64,000 bases of DNA. It comes from DASYXZ01 sp035946625. GTDB lineage: Bacteria > Acidobacteriota > Terriglobia > UBA7540. The position numbers were made by a program, and so were the translations under genes. Of the stretch, positions 6,847 through 14,876 are shown piece by piece (positions within the stretch are counted from its first letter, which is position 1; the number at the start of each line of letters is the position of its first letter). Below the pieces are notes generated by a model. It was not told the DNA's origin and ran no database searches. It saw nothing but the letters and a program-made list of their open reading frames with translations. The stretch lies in contig DASYZE010000058.1 in assembly GCA_035946625.1 (NCBI GenBank), positions 157,119-221,118 on the forward strand, in the 5' to 3' direction.

Positions 6847-8784
6847 TTACCATTTCACAGCCCGCGTGTCGATAAGCTGTCTTACCCAGGGAATAAATTC
6901 GTTCAGGGGCTGGAAGCCGGCGTCGCCGCTATCCCGCTTCCTCACCCCCACGCCCTGCGCCTGCGCCTCCCGGTCGCCCACCACCAGCATCAGGGGAACC
7001 TTTTGAAGCTGCGCGTCGCGAATGCGCGAGTTCAGTTTTTCGTTGCGATCGTCCAGGTGCGCTCGAATCCGCGCCCCGCGCAGCGATTCCACCACTTGCC
7101 GGGCGTAGCCCAGGTGCTTGTCGCTGATGGGCAACACTACGGCCTGAACCGGAGACAGCCATACCGGGAAGGCCCCAACGTAATGCTCGATCAGGACGCC
7201 GAAAAATCTTTCCATCGATCCCACCAAGGCGCGGTGCACCATCACCGGTTGATGGGGATGTCCATCGGCGCCCGCGTATTCCAGGCCAAAGCGGGCAGGC
7301 AGGGAGAAGTCAAACTGCACGGTGGTGAGCTGCCACGGCCGGCCCACGGCGTCCACCAGCTTGATGTCAATCTTGGGGCCGTAGAACGCCGCTTCGCCCA
7401 CCATGCGCTGGTACGGGATGGTGCGCTTATCGAGGGCGGCGATCAAGCCGCGCTCCGCCATTTCCCACTGCTGCGGCTCGCCGGAATACTTGGCTCGGTT
7501 TTCCGGGTCCCAAACGGAGAGCTCCACCACGTACCGGTCGAATCCAAAAGTTTTCAGAACCAGCAGGGCGAAGTCCACGCACTTGCCCACTTCGTCCTCA
7601 ATGGATTCCGGAGTGCAGAAAATGTGGGCGTCGTCCTGGGTAAATCCGCGCACGCGCAACAGGCCGTGCATCACGCCCGAGCGTTCGTAGCGGTACACCG
7701 TTCCAAACTCGGCCAGGCGCATGGGCAGGTCGCGATAGCTGCGGCGCGAGTTTTTGTAAATCAAAATGTGTCCGGGACAATTCATCGGCTTCAACTGGTA
7801 TTCCGCGTCGTCCAGTTGAACCGGGGTAAACATATTTTCACTGTAGAAATTCGCGTGCCCGCTCGTCTTCCACAAATCGAGCCGCGCCACGTGGGGGGTA
7901 AAAACCAAGTCGTACCCCTGGCGCAACAGCTCTTCCCGCAGGAAATCTTCAATCTCTTTGCGAATCAGCCCGCCCTTGGGATGCCAGAAAATCAACCCCG
8001 GTCCCGCGTCGTCCTGAATGCTGAACAGGTCCAGCTCCTTGCCCAGCCGCCGGTGGTCGCGCTTTTTCGCTTCTTCAATCTGCGCCAGGAAAGCGTCCAG
8101 GTCCTTGGGACTGAAGAATGCGGTTCCGTAAATGCGCTGCATGGGGTGCGAGTGCTCGTCGCCCTTCCAATGCGCGCCGGCAACGCTCAGCAGTTTCACC
8201 GCCTTGATGCGCCCGGTGGAGGGAATGTGCGGGCCGAGGCAGAAGTCGAGAAACCTGCCCGTCTTGTAAGCCGAGAAAACCGGGTCGGCCTTTTCTTCAA
8301 TCAGCTCGCACTTCAGGAATTCGCCCATCTGTTTGAATAGCTTCAAGCCTTCCGCCTTGGGAAAGTAAACACGCTCGTAGGCCAAATCGGCCTGGGCCAG
8401 CTCTTTCATCTTCGCTTCGAGTTGGGCCAGGTCGTCTTCGGTGAACGGTTTCTCCCGATTGAAATCGTAAAAGAAGCCCGTCTCGGTCGGCGGACCGATG
8501 CCCGGATGCGCGTCCGGAAAAAGTTCCAGCACCGCCGCCGCCAAAAGGTGCGCGGAAGAGTGCCGAAGAATGGTGATCCCTTCCGGCGAGGATGGGGTGA
8601 TGAATTGGATGGGAGCATTCGCCGCGATCGGGGTGGAGAGGTCCACCAGGCGGCCGTCCACCTTGGCCGCCAGCGAGTCGGCGGCCAGCCGGGGCCCAAT
8701 CGATTGGGCAACTTCCAGCGCCGTGACGCCCTGAGGAAATTCCTTCGTGGCTCCGTCGGGGAAGGTGATTTGAACGTTCGCCAT
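6847..8784 (-). CDS. thrS: Threonine--tRNA ligase
   Basis: A class II synthetase of about 645 residues from ATG at 8784 (MANVQITFPDGATKEF, the TGS domain). The order is TGS domain, editing domain with its HSSAHLLAAAV block, catalytic domain (GPGLIFWHPKGG, FTPHVARLDLWKTSGH, QLKPMNCPGHILIYK, RVRGFTQDDAHIFC) and anticodon-binding domain (PVWLSPVQAVVLPIS). All zinc ligands appear present (Cys in MNCPGH, His in DDAHIF and the late MVHRALVGSMERF). It heads the thrS-infC-rpmI-rplT-pheST order typical of many bacteria. Confidence 0.96.
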   Translation of the reverse strand: MANVQITFPDGATKEFPQGVTALEVAQSIGPRLAADSLAAKVDGRLVDLSTPIAANAPIQFITPSSPEGITILRHSSAHLLAAAVLELFPDAHPGIGPPTETGFFYDFNREKPFTEDDLAQLEAKMKELAQADLAYERVYFPKAEGLKLFKQMGEFLKCELIEEKADPVFSAYKTGRFLDFCLGPHIPSTGRIKAVKLLSVAGAHWKGDEHSHPMQRIYGTAFFSPKDLDAFLAQIEEAKKRDHRRLGKELDLFSIQDDAGPGLIFWHPKGGLIRKEIEDFLREELLRQGYDLVFTPHVARLDLWKTSGHANFYSENMFTPVQLDDAEYQLKPMNCPGHILIYKNSRRSYRDLPMRLAEFGTVYRYERSGVMHGLLRVRGFTQDDAHIFCTPESIEDEVGKCVDFALLVLKTFGFDRYVVELSVWDPENRAKYSGEPQQWEMAERGLIAALDKRTIPYQRMVGEAAFYGPKIDIKLVDAVGRPWQLTTVQFDFSLPARFGLEYAGADGHPHQPVMVHRALVGSMERFFGVLIEHYVGAFPVWLSPVQAVVLPISDKHLGYARQVVESLRGARIRAHLDDRNEKLNSRIRDAQLQKVPLMLVVGDREAQAQGVGVRKRDSGDAGFQPLNEFIPWVRQLIDTRAVKW

Positions 8785-9003
8785 TCCTAAGTTCCGCTTT
8801 CGTACTCTTGTAAAGGGACTATCAAAATAGCAGATGGCGGCGGCATAGGTCAAACGCAGTCAGAGGGAAAAATTGCGCTCTAGGGCGTCTTTTCAGGAGG
8901 GGCTTGCCAGTGTAGGATGGAATTTTGGATGGCAATAATCGAACTTCAGGCCTGGCTCGAAACACGGAGTCGATGATGAGGCGAATTGCATTCAGAATCC
9001 TTC

Positions 9004-9036
9004 TTGACAAGCGGGAGAAAAAACACTACATATAGT
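9004..9036 (+). promoter_or_regulatory. Probable promoter of the micro-ORF transcript
   Basis: A perfect -35 TTGACA lies at 9004-9009. An AT-rich -10 region TACATATAGT lies at 9027-9036; TACATA has the ideal 17-nt spacing, while TATAGT is the better hexamer but 21 nt away. It is followed 80-110 bp later by a strong ribosome-binding site, an 11-codon ORF and a terminator. The remainder of the 8785-9003 gap holds nothing I recognise. Confidence 0.5.
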
Positions 9037-9113
9037 GCCACGGACGCGTATAGCCACCACGGGTGGCATCGAGCGAAACTTATAATTTCTTCGCTCAGGG
9101 GAGGAGAGAAAAT

Positions 9114-9149
9114 ATGGCTGCAAAAAAGAAAGCCAAGAAAAAGAGGTAG
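9114..9149 (+). CDS. 11-residue lysine-rich micropeptide
   Basis: ATG to TAG encodes MAAKKKAKKKR, preceded by GGGGAGGAG with seven bases between AGGAG and the ATG, the ideal spacing. A promoter-like element lies upstream and an excellent intrinsic terminator 35 bp downstream, so the unit of roughly 170 nt is complete in itself. The peptide would be strongly basic and could bind nucleic acid, or the ORF could be a leader inside a small RNA. I know no named family for it. Its isolation from neighbouring genes on the opposite strand argues that it is not a fragment. Confidence 0.6.
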   Translation: MAAKKKAKKKR

Positions 9150-9183
9150 GACAGTAGTGACCCAAAGTTTCCTCTGTCTTGCA

Positions 9184-9213
9184 GGCCCGCTTCCCCAAGC
9201 GGGCCTTTTTTTT
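9184..9213 (+). terminator. Intrinsic terminator of the micro-ORF transcript
   Basis: Perfect 9-bp stem GGCCCGCTT / AAGCGGGCC with a CCCC loop, followed directly by eight T on the plus strand. It has no T-run on the minus side and therefore serves the plus-strand unit. Confidence 0.92.
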
Positions 9214-9227
9214 CCGGCGTGAGATTT

Positions 9228-10430
9228 TTATTCTTTTAAGCGTTGTTGCAGCTTTTCGTAAGCCTGCCGATACGCTTGATTCTCGGGTTTCAGCTGGCAG
9301 CCCTTGCGGTACTGCTCCAGCGCGAGTTTAAGGTGCCCCTTTTGCACCAAAGCGGCCCCCAGGTTCATGTGGGCCAAATCGTTGTTGGAATTGATGCGCA
9401 GTGCGTCCCGAAATTGGGCGATGGCAGCATCCACGTTGCCCTGTTTTCTGAGGGCCTCGCCGAGATTGTTATGGGCGTGGCTGTCGCGGGGATTCAGGCG
9501 CAGAGCTTCCCTGAACTCGGGGAGGGCGCCGTCCACGTCGCCCTGTCGATAGAGTGAAAGACCGAGGTCATCGTGTGCCACCCCGTTGTCGGGATTCAGG
9601 CTTAACGCCTTGCGAAACTCGGCCGCCGCCCCTTTACGATCGCCCTTCGTGCCCAGCCCGACGCCCAGGGCGACGTGAGCGCGGTCGAGGTCGGAATTCA
9701 ACGCCAGCGCCTGATGAGCGGCGGCGATGGCATCGTCGGCTTTGTTCTCACGGTTTAAGACGATGGACAGCCCCACCCACAAATTGGCATTCTTCGGCTC
9801 AAGCTGCGTGGCGGCGCGATATTCCTGCTCCGCCTCCGGAAATTGCTGCTTTTTCCCGAACTGCAATCCCCTCATCAAATGCTGTTGCACTTCGGTTTGA
9901 GTCGCTGTGTCGGCCGCTTGGGTCTGGGCACTTTGATTGGCCGCGCTGCCCAGCGAAACTGGCGGAGGCTTGGCCGCCCGCAAGGCGTCCAGGAGGTCCG
10001 ATTCGGCTCCCGCACCCTCAAGCGTTTTTAAATAATCATCGGTGGGTTTAAAGTCGATGCCACGTTCGCCCACCAGCATGGCCACGCGGCTGCTGGGAAC
10101 GTCCCCGGAAAGCAATTCCAGGATCTGCTGCTGGGAGAGCGCCTTCTTGGTCTCGGTGCCGGCGGGTTTGGGCTGATAGGCAGCGCGCAGAGTTTGGAGA
10201 AACGCATCATTGGCCCCGGCTTTTTTCAGGCTGTTGAGAAAATCTTCGGTGGGCTCAAAATCGATGCCGCGCGCTTCAACCGCTTTGGCCCCCGCTTCGT
10301 CGCCCATCCGATTGTGAACCAGGGCGAGCACTTGATCCATGGTCAGCGGCTTTTCCTGCCCACTGGCCACAGCGCAAAGGCCGAGCGCCACCCCAATCGC
10401 CATCATGGAAACCAGGAATTTTTGTTTCAT
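9228..10430 (-). CDS. Secreted TPR protein with a duplicated N-terminal domain
   Basis: About 400 residues from ATG at 10430, which has GAGG upstream; a cleavable signal peptide ends near VASGQEK. Residues about 25-85 and 95-155 are two copies of a small helical domain with the signature AKAVEARGIDFEPTEDFLNS and VAMLVGERGIDFKPTDDYL. From about residue 190 to the end run six TPR units (ANLWVGLSIVLNRENKADDA, AHVALGVGL, AHDDLGLSL, AHNNLGEAL, AHMNLGAAL). It is probably a periplasmic scaffold; partners are unknown. A broken relative of the N-terminal domain lies at 61793-62104. Confidence 0.8.
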   Translation of the reverse strand: MKQKFLVSMMAIGVALGLCAVASGQEKPLTMDQVLALVHNRMGDEAGAKAVEARGIDFEPTEDFLNSLKKAGANDAFLQTLRAAYQPKPAGTETKKALSQQQILELLSGDVPSSRVAMLVGERGIDFKPTDDYLKTLEGAGAESDLLDALRAAKPPPVSLGSAANQSAQTQAADTATQTEVQQHLMRGLQFGKKQQFPEAEQEYRAATQLEPKNANLWVGLSIVLNRENKADDAIAAAHQALALNSDLDRAHVALGVGLGTKGDRKGAAAEFRKALSLNPDNGVAHDDLGLSLYRQGDVDGALPEFREALRLNPRDSHAHNNLGEALRKQGNVDAAIAQFRDALRINSNNDLAHMNLGAALVQKGHLKLALEQYRKGCQLKPENQAYRQAYEKLQQRLKE

Positions 10431-10471
10431 TTTCAACCTCAGACCAAAACCTTCCATTCCTTAATGGCCCG

Positions 10472-10500
10472 ATGCTACACGCGCGCGCGCCAAAAGTCGA
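10472..10500 (-). promoter_or_regulatory. Sigma70-type promoter of the TPR gene
   Basis: Read on the minus strand: TCGACT, a 17-nt spacer, then TAGCAT, 42 bp before the ATG at 10430. The same block (TCGACT, TTTGGC, GTG, TAGCAT, CGGG) occurs before the second LemA gene at 13657-13685, and a weaker version before the AhpD-like gene near 49718. Conservation in front of unrelated genes supports a promoter. Confidence 0.6.
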
Positions 10501-10726
10501 GCCATCCCAAGCATATCTTCGCTTCGAGCCCTGGCTGGGAGCGCGGGCGGCAACGGTTCGCGACTAATGCAACCAGCTGAATGCCTGCGTCTCTCCTGAA
10601 CTTCGGTTGAAAATCATCGGTATAATCCGCCGGTCTGGATTATGCTCGATAACTACTGCGATGGTGTGCTAACGGCTTGTGCGCCCATTCTGCCGAGCCC
10701 GTAAGGAACTGGAGAGGAGAGATCGA

Positions 10727-12196
10727 GTGAAACGAAGGTCCTTCCTGCTGGCGGCTCCGATGGCGGCGTCGCTCGCATCGTTGGTGTGGGGTTCGGAATC
10801 TGAGCCTGCTCCTTACGGTGCGTTGCCGTCGTCGCGCCAACTACGCTGGCAAGAGCTCGAGACCTGCGGCTTTCTTCACTTCACGGTGAATTCTTTCACG
10901 GACAAAGAGTGGGGCGACGGTGACGAGGATCCAAAGATTTTCAATCCCACCGATTTCGATCCTGACTCCATCATTTCAGAACTGAAGCAGGCGGGGATGA
11001 AAGGCGCCATCCTCACCTGCAAGCACCACGATGGGTTCTGCCTGTGGCCGACGAAGACCACCGAGCATTGCATCCGGAACAGTGGATGGAGAGATGGCAG
11101 GGGCGACGTGGTGCGCGAAATCTCCGAGGCCGCACGGCGCCACGGCCTGAGGTTTGGCGTTTATCTCTCACCGTGGGACCGCAACAATGCGGCTTATGGC
11201 AAACCGGAATATATAGCCATCTATCGCGCGCAGTTGACGGAGCTGCTTACCCGGTATGGTCCTGTGTTTGAAGTATGGTTTGACGGCGCCAACGGCGGCA
11301 GCGGATATTACGGAGGCGCCCGCGAGAAGCGAATCATTGACCGCACCACGTATTATGACTGGCCCCAGACGTGGGCGCTGGTGCGTCGCTTGCAGCCCGA
11401 CGCGGTAATGTTCAGCGACGTGGGCCCGGACGTGCGCTGGGTGGGAAACGAAAACGGTATCGCGGGCGAGACTTGTTGGGAGACCTACAATCCGGTTGGA
11501 GAACACGGCGGGCCCGCCGCCCCGGGTGATATTGACGCCAAGTTGTCCGTGGTCGGAACCCGCCATGGGAAGCTGTGGCTTCCGCCGGAGTGCGACGTGT
11601 CCATCCGGCCGGGATGGTTCTGGCACGAAAACGAAAACAACAAAGTAAAATCCGGCCGTGAACTTTGGGACCTTTATTTCAAATCAGTGGGACGCGGCGC
11701 CAATCTTTTGCTCAATGTTCCACCCGACCGGCGCGGCCGGTTAAACGAAGCCGACGTCGCATCGTTGCGCGAATTTGGCGAGCTGCGGCGTGCGACACTG
11801 GCGAAGAATCTGGCCGCCGAGGCCCGGCTGACCGCCTCAAACGTCCGGGGAAATAGTCGGAGGTTCGCAGCTCGAAACCTGCTGGATGGTGAATCTGCCA
11901 CCTATTGGGCGACGGATGATTCGGTGACCACTCCGCAGTTGACCCTCGAATTCCGCCAGCCCATAACATTCAGCGTGATCCGAGTGCGCGAGTGCATTCG
12001 CCTGGGACAACGCATCGCGTCTTTTGAGATTGATGCCCGGCAGGGCGCGGCATGGCGCAGCGTCGCCGCGGCCACCAGCGTTGGGAATTGCCGGTTGATT
12101 CGCCTCAGCAAGCCGGTGACCACCAAAGAGCTTAGGCTGCGAATCACTCGTTCGCCGGTTTGTCCAGTGCTCTCGGACTTCGGTCTGTTTGCGTAG
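10727..12196 (+). CDS. Alpha-L-fucosidase, GH29, exported
   Basis: About 489 residues from GTG at 10727, six bases after AGGAGA. The N-terminus MKRRSFLLAAPMAASLASL resembles a Tat/Sec export signal. The GH29 barrel follows (FLHFTVNSFTDKEWGDGDED, GAILTCKHHDGFCLWPTK), with the catalytic nucleophile Asp in VFEVWFDGANGG. Residues from about 370 form an F5/8-type-C (discoidin) carbohydrate-binding domain (ARNLLDGESATYWATDD, ITFSVIRVRE). It would release terminal fucose from plant or microbial glycans outside the cytoplasm. A perfect TATAAT at 10621 may be its -10 box, although its -35 is poor. Confidence 0.9.
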   Translation: MKRRSFLLAAPMAASLASLVWGSESEPAPYGALPSSRQLRWQELETCGFLHFTVNSFTDKEWGDGDEDPKIFNPTDFDPDSIISELKQAGMKGAILTCKHHDGFCLWPTKTTEHCIRNSGWRDGRGDVVREISEAARRHGLRFGVYLSPWDRNNAAYGKPEYIAIYRAQLTELLTRYGPVFEVWFDGANGGSGYYGGAREKRIIDRTTYYDWPQTWALVRRLQPDAVMFSDVGPDVRWVGNENGIAGETCWETYNPVGEHGGPAAPGDIDAKLSVVGTRHGKLWLPPECDVSIRPGWFWHENENNKVKSGRELWDLYFKSVGRGANLLLNVPPDRRGRLNEADVASLREFGELRRATLAKNLAAEARLTASNVRGNSRRFAARNLLDGESATYWATDDSVTTPQLTLEFRQPITFSVIRVRECIRLGQRIASFEIDARQGAAWRSVAAATSVGNCRLIRLSKPVTTKELRLRITRSPVCPVLSDFGLFA

Positions 12197-12220
12197 GGGG
12201 ACGGCTTGCCGTCCCCTTTT
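12197..12220 (+). terminator. Terminator of the fucosidase gene
   Basis: Stem GGGGACGG / CCGTCCCC with loop CTTG, then TTTT, starting at the base after the stop codon. Confidence 0.85.
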
Positions 12221-12231
12221 GCGTGGGAGTG

Positions 12232-12257
12232 AAAAAAGGGTAGGGCAAGCCTTACCC
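12232..12257 (-). terminator. Terminator of the LemA/GIDE operon
   Basis: On the minus strand GGGTA-A-GGC / GCC-C-TACCC (one mismatch) is followed by six T at 12237-12232, ten bases after the LemA stop codon. It converges with the fucosidase terminator. Confidence 0.75.
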
Positions 12258-12267
12258 CTGCGGACGG

Positions 12268-12843
12268 CTAAGTAAATTTCACCTGAACGTCTTCGCGGTC
12301 GGCCTCCGTGACCTGGAAAAGCGCGTGCGGTTGGAGTCCCATAAAGCCCGCCACAAAATTGGCGGGAATCTGTGCGATGCGGATGTTGTAATCGTTCACG
12401 TCCGTGTTGTAGGTGGTGCGCTGCCCGGCAATCTTGTTTTCAAGCTCGGTAATGCGGCCCTGGAGTTGCATGAAATTGGTATTGGCTTTCAGGTCGGGAT
12501 AACTTTCGGCCACCGCAAACAACGTTTTAAGCGCCCCGGTCACCATATTGTCCGCCTGTGCTTTTTCGCCCGGAGTGGTGGCGCGCCCGTAGGCGTTGCG
12601 CGCCTCCACCACCGCTTGCAAGGTTTTCTGCTCGTACTGCATGTACCCCTTGCAAGTCTCGATGAGTTTGGGCAGCTCGTCGTGGCGCTGCTTCAGGATC
12701 ACGTCAATGTTCGAGAACGACCGGTCAATGTCGTTCTTCAGCGTGACCAGATTGTTGTAGATCCCCACCAGGTACATGACAACCACAATCAGGACGATCA
12801 CGATGATCGCAAGTATCGCTAGTAATCCCAGTCCGAGTAACAT
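12268..12843 (-). CDS. lemA: LemA family protein, copy 1
   Basis: About 191 residues from ATG at 12843, with GGAGG five bases upstream. A single N-terminal transmembrane helix (LAILAIIVIVLIVVVMYLVG) is followed by the helical LemA domain (YNNLVTLKNDIDRSFSNIDV, LKQRHDELPKLIETCKGYMQ, NTDVNDYNIRIAQIPANFVA). LemA proteins are membrane-anchored helical bundles; the founding function was presentation of an epitope in Listeria and the cellular role remains unclear. It is the last gene of a run with a second LemA and two GIDE-like genes. Confidence 0.92.
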   Translation of the reverse strand: MLLGLGLLAILAIIVIVLIVVVMYLVGIYNNLVTLKNDIDRSFSNIDVILKQRHDELPKLIETCKGYMQYEQKTLQAVVEARNAYGRATTPGEKAQADNMVTGALKTLFAVAESYPDLKANTNFMQLQGRITELENKIAGQRTTYNTDVNDYNIRIAQIPANFVAGFMGLQPHALFQVTEADREDVQVKFT

Positions 12844-12860
12844 GGTGTCCTCCACTTAAA

Positions 12861-13000
12861 ACAGTAGACAGTAAACTGTAGACAGTAGACAGGGAAAAAA
12901 GCGTCGGCGGCTTTACACCGCCCACTTAATATTTCAGGCTCCCTGCTTCCGCCCACATCCTTATGTTCCCTGTCTACCGTCTGCTGTCTACAGTCTACTT
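12861..13000. repeat. Inverted GTAGACAGTAGACAG repeats between the LemA genes
   Basis: 12861-12892 and 12968-13000 are inverted copies of a GTAGACAG-based repeat separated by 75 bp and could form a long hairpin in the lemA mRNA. A third copy lies at 16426-16456 inside the start region of the next MBL-fold gene. Confidence 0.7.
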
Positions 13001-13002
13001 CC

Positions 13003-13569
13003 CTAAGTCATCTTCACTTCCACGTCCTGGCGATCTTCGTCCGTGACCTTGAACATGTCTTTGTGCTTCAGGCCCATCATGCCGGCCACGAAAACGTCCG
13101 GCAATTGCTGGATGCGGATGTTGTAAGTATTCACATCGTCGTTAAAAAACTCACGGCGGTCGGCGATTTTTTCCTCCAACTCCGAGATGCGGTTCTGGAG
13201 CTGCATGAAATTGTTATTGGCCTTCAAGTCCGGGTATTTTTCCGACACGGCGAACAATGACTTTAGAGCGCCGGTAATCAAATTATCGGCCTGCGCTTTC
13301 TGGGGAAGGGTGGTGGCGCTGGAGTAAGCGTTGCGCGCCTCCACCACTTTTTTGAAAGTCTCCTGCTCGTATTGCATGTAGCCCTTGCAGGTTTCGATAA
13401 GTTTGGGCAGTTCGTCATGCCGCTGCTTGAGCAAGACGTCAATGTTGGACCAGGCTTTATCAATGTCGTTGCGCAAACGCACCAGGCTGTTGTAAATAGT
13501 CAGCAGGTAGACAAAAACGCCCACCACCACCAGAAAAATTACCAGGCCGACCAGAATGACTATACCCAT
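13003..13569 (-). CDS. lemA: LemA family protein, copy 2
   Basis: A 188-residue paralogue of the downstream LemA with the same layout: an N-terminal transmembrane helix (VILVGLVIFLVVVGVFVYLL), then YNSLVRLRNDIDKAWSNIDV, LKQRHDELPKLIETCKGYMQ and VNTYNIRIQQLPDVFVAGMM. The two differ throughout, so the duplication is not recent. GGAGG lies ahead of the ATG and a conserved promoter block at 13657-13685, so the pair can be transcribed separately from the GIDE genes. Confidence 0.92.
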   Translation of the reverse strand: MGIVILVGLVIFLVVVGVFVYLLTIYNSLVRLRNDIDKAWSNIDVLLKQRHDELPKLIETCKGYMQYEQETFKKVVEARNAYSSATTLPQKAQADNLITGALKSLFAVSEKYPDLKANNNFMQLQNRISELEEKIADRREFFNDDVNTYNIRIQQLPDVFVAGMMGLKHKDMFKVTDEDRQDVEVKMT

Positions 13570-13656
13570 GCCCAGATTCCTCCCGGATGTCCTGAATCAT
13601 CGAGATTCAAACTTAAAACAATTGATACTCGAAATGTCCACGCCTTGATAGCCCCG

Positions 13657-13685
13657 ATGCTACACTCGCGCGGGCCAAAAGTCGA
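13657..13685 (-). promoter_or_regulatory. Promoter of the LemA pair
   Basis: Minus strand TCGACT, 17-nt spacer, TAGCAT, 88 bp before the LemA copy 2 start. Its sequence is nearly identical over about 30 bp to the block upstream of the TPR gene at 10472-10500. Confidence 0.6.
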
Positions 13686-13708
13686 GCAAGGTTGCCAACT
13701 TTAATGGG

Positions 13709-14836
13709 CTAGAACAGCCAGCCGTACTTGGCCAGGAAAATCGCCAGGCAGGCGACGGCCAGCGCGGCGCCTCCGAAAACATAGCCCGCGGCGCGCCAGC
13801 GCAGTTTGCTCTCGATTCCTTTTTCGGTGCGAAACGAAATCAGGAAGGTCGGCTCGTTGGTCCCTTTCATCAGCATATTGCGATCGTGCTCGCCCTGCGC
13901 CTGGGGATTCTCCGCGCAGGTGGCCGTCACGTCGTAAGAATGATCGGGCACGATGCAGTACTCGGTAAAGCGGTAGCGTCCCGAAGCGGGCGAAATCATG
14001 CTGTCGAGCGCCGGTGGCGAGCCTTGCGCGGCGCTCATAAATTGATCGAATTGCTGTGCGTGTTCAGGATGGTGCTCGGCATCCATCACTTGGTGAGCGT
14101 GCTCCATAAATTCGGGGCTGCCGGGCGGGTATTTCATGGCTTCGAGCGCCGCCAGCCGCACCTTTTCTTTCTGCGGATCGCTTTGCGGCCCCATTTCCCG
14201 AAACCGGCGTTCCATCATGGGCATTTGGATGGCCATCATCTTCTTCATGAAGTCCGGGCTGAGGGCGGGCTGCTGAAATGCATCGGCCAGTTTCGCCCGC
14301 ATCTCTTCCTTGTGGGGGTCGCTTAAGTGACCGACCGAGGCCAACCCCTTACCCACAAAAGAAAAAACCCGGGCGACCTGCACCTTGCTGACGTAGCGCC
14401 GCAGCTCATCTTCCGTGGCGCCGGCGGTCATCATCTTGCCCGTCTCGCACTGGCACGATTTTTCCAAATCGTATTCCGCGCCATGGGCGTCCACCAGAAC
14501 TTTACCCGAGCCGTCATCCAGGTAAAACTTGGAGCCGTCGATATCCGTTTTGTAGGCCCGCCAGCTCGAACCCTTGCCGTGGTGTTCCCAACGCTCGATA
14601 TCGACTTTATAGAAAAAGCAGGGCGTGTGGCTGATCGGGCTGGGAATGGGTTGCTCACCCGTAGCCTTGCCATGCACGTGTACCAGGCCCATGGGAATGC
14701 TGCGAATGGGAATTTCGGGCGTGTCTTCCAGAACGCGATACTCGCGGTAAATCTTAAAACCTTTGAAGAACATCCAGAGGCCGGCTATGAAGCCGACAGC
14801 GTCCCAGAATTCAAACGATCCAGGTTGGGTCGACAT
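13709..14836 (-). CDS. GIDE-type (MULAN-like) membrane protein, copy 1
   Basis: About 375 residues. An N-terminal transmembrane segment (AVGFIAGLWMFFKGFKIYREY) precedes the GIDE domain core (VLEDTPEIPIRSIPMGLVHV, SPISHTPCFFYKVDIERWEH, FYLDDGSGKVLVDAHGAEYD). The end repeats the family block (FTEYCIVPDHSYDVTATCAE, GTNEPTFLISFRTEKGIE) plus a final transmembrane helix. A roughly 130-residue helical insert (residues about 150-280) distinguishes it from copy 2. The eukaryotic relative MULAN/MAPL carries a RING ligase domain; none is present here, so the name E3 ligase would mislead. Function is unknown; co-occurrence with LemA is common. Confidence 0.82.
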   Translation of the reverse strand: MSTQPGSFEFWDAVGFIAGLWMFFKGFKIYREYRVLEDTPEIPIRSIPMGLVHVHGKATGEQPIPSPISHTPCFFYKVDIERWEHHGKGSSWRAYKTDIDGSKFYLDDGSGKVLVDAHGAEYDLEKSCQCETGKMMTAGATEDELRRYVSKVQVARVFSFVGKGLASVGHLSDPHKEEMRAKLADAFQQPALSPDFMKKMMAIQMPMMERRFREMGPQSDPQKEKVRLAALEAMKYPPGSPEFMEHAHQVMDAEHHPEHAQQFDQFMSAAQGSPPALDSMISPASGRYRFTEYCIVPDHSYDVTATCAENPQAQGEHDRNMLMKGTNEPTFLISFRTEKGIESKLRWRAAGYVFGGAALAVACLAIFLAKYGWLF

Positions 14837-14876
14837 GGAGTAAAAGATACCCCCTGAGATTGAGTTGAGGCCGCGA

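Noticed and set aside
6835..8340. A 501-residue open frame on the plus strand opposite thrS
   Set aside because: It is a GC-driven antisense shadow of the clearly conserved ThrRS; the sequence has no family features and is rich in His/Gln/Arg as expected from the complementary frame.
12861..13000. CRISPR-like interpretation of the GTAGACAG repeats
   Set aside because: The repeats are short, inverted, irregularly spaced and without spacers or cas genes.
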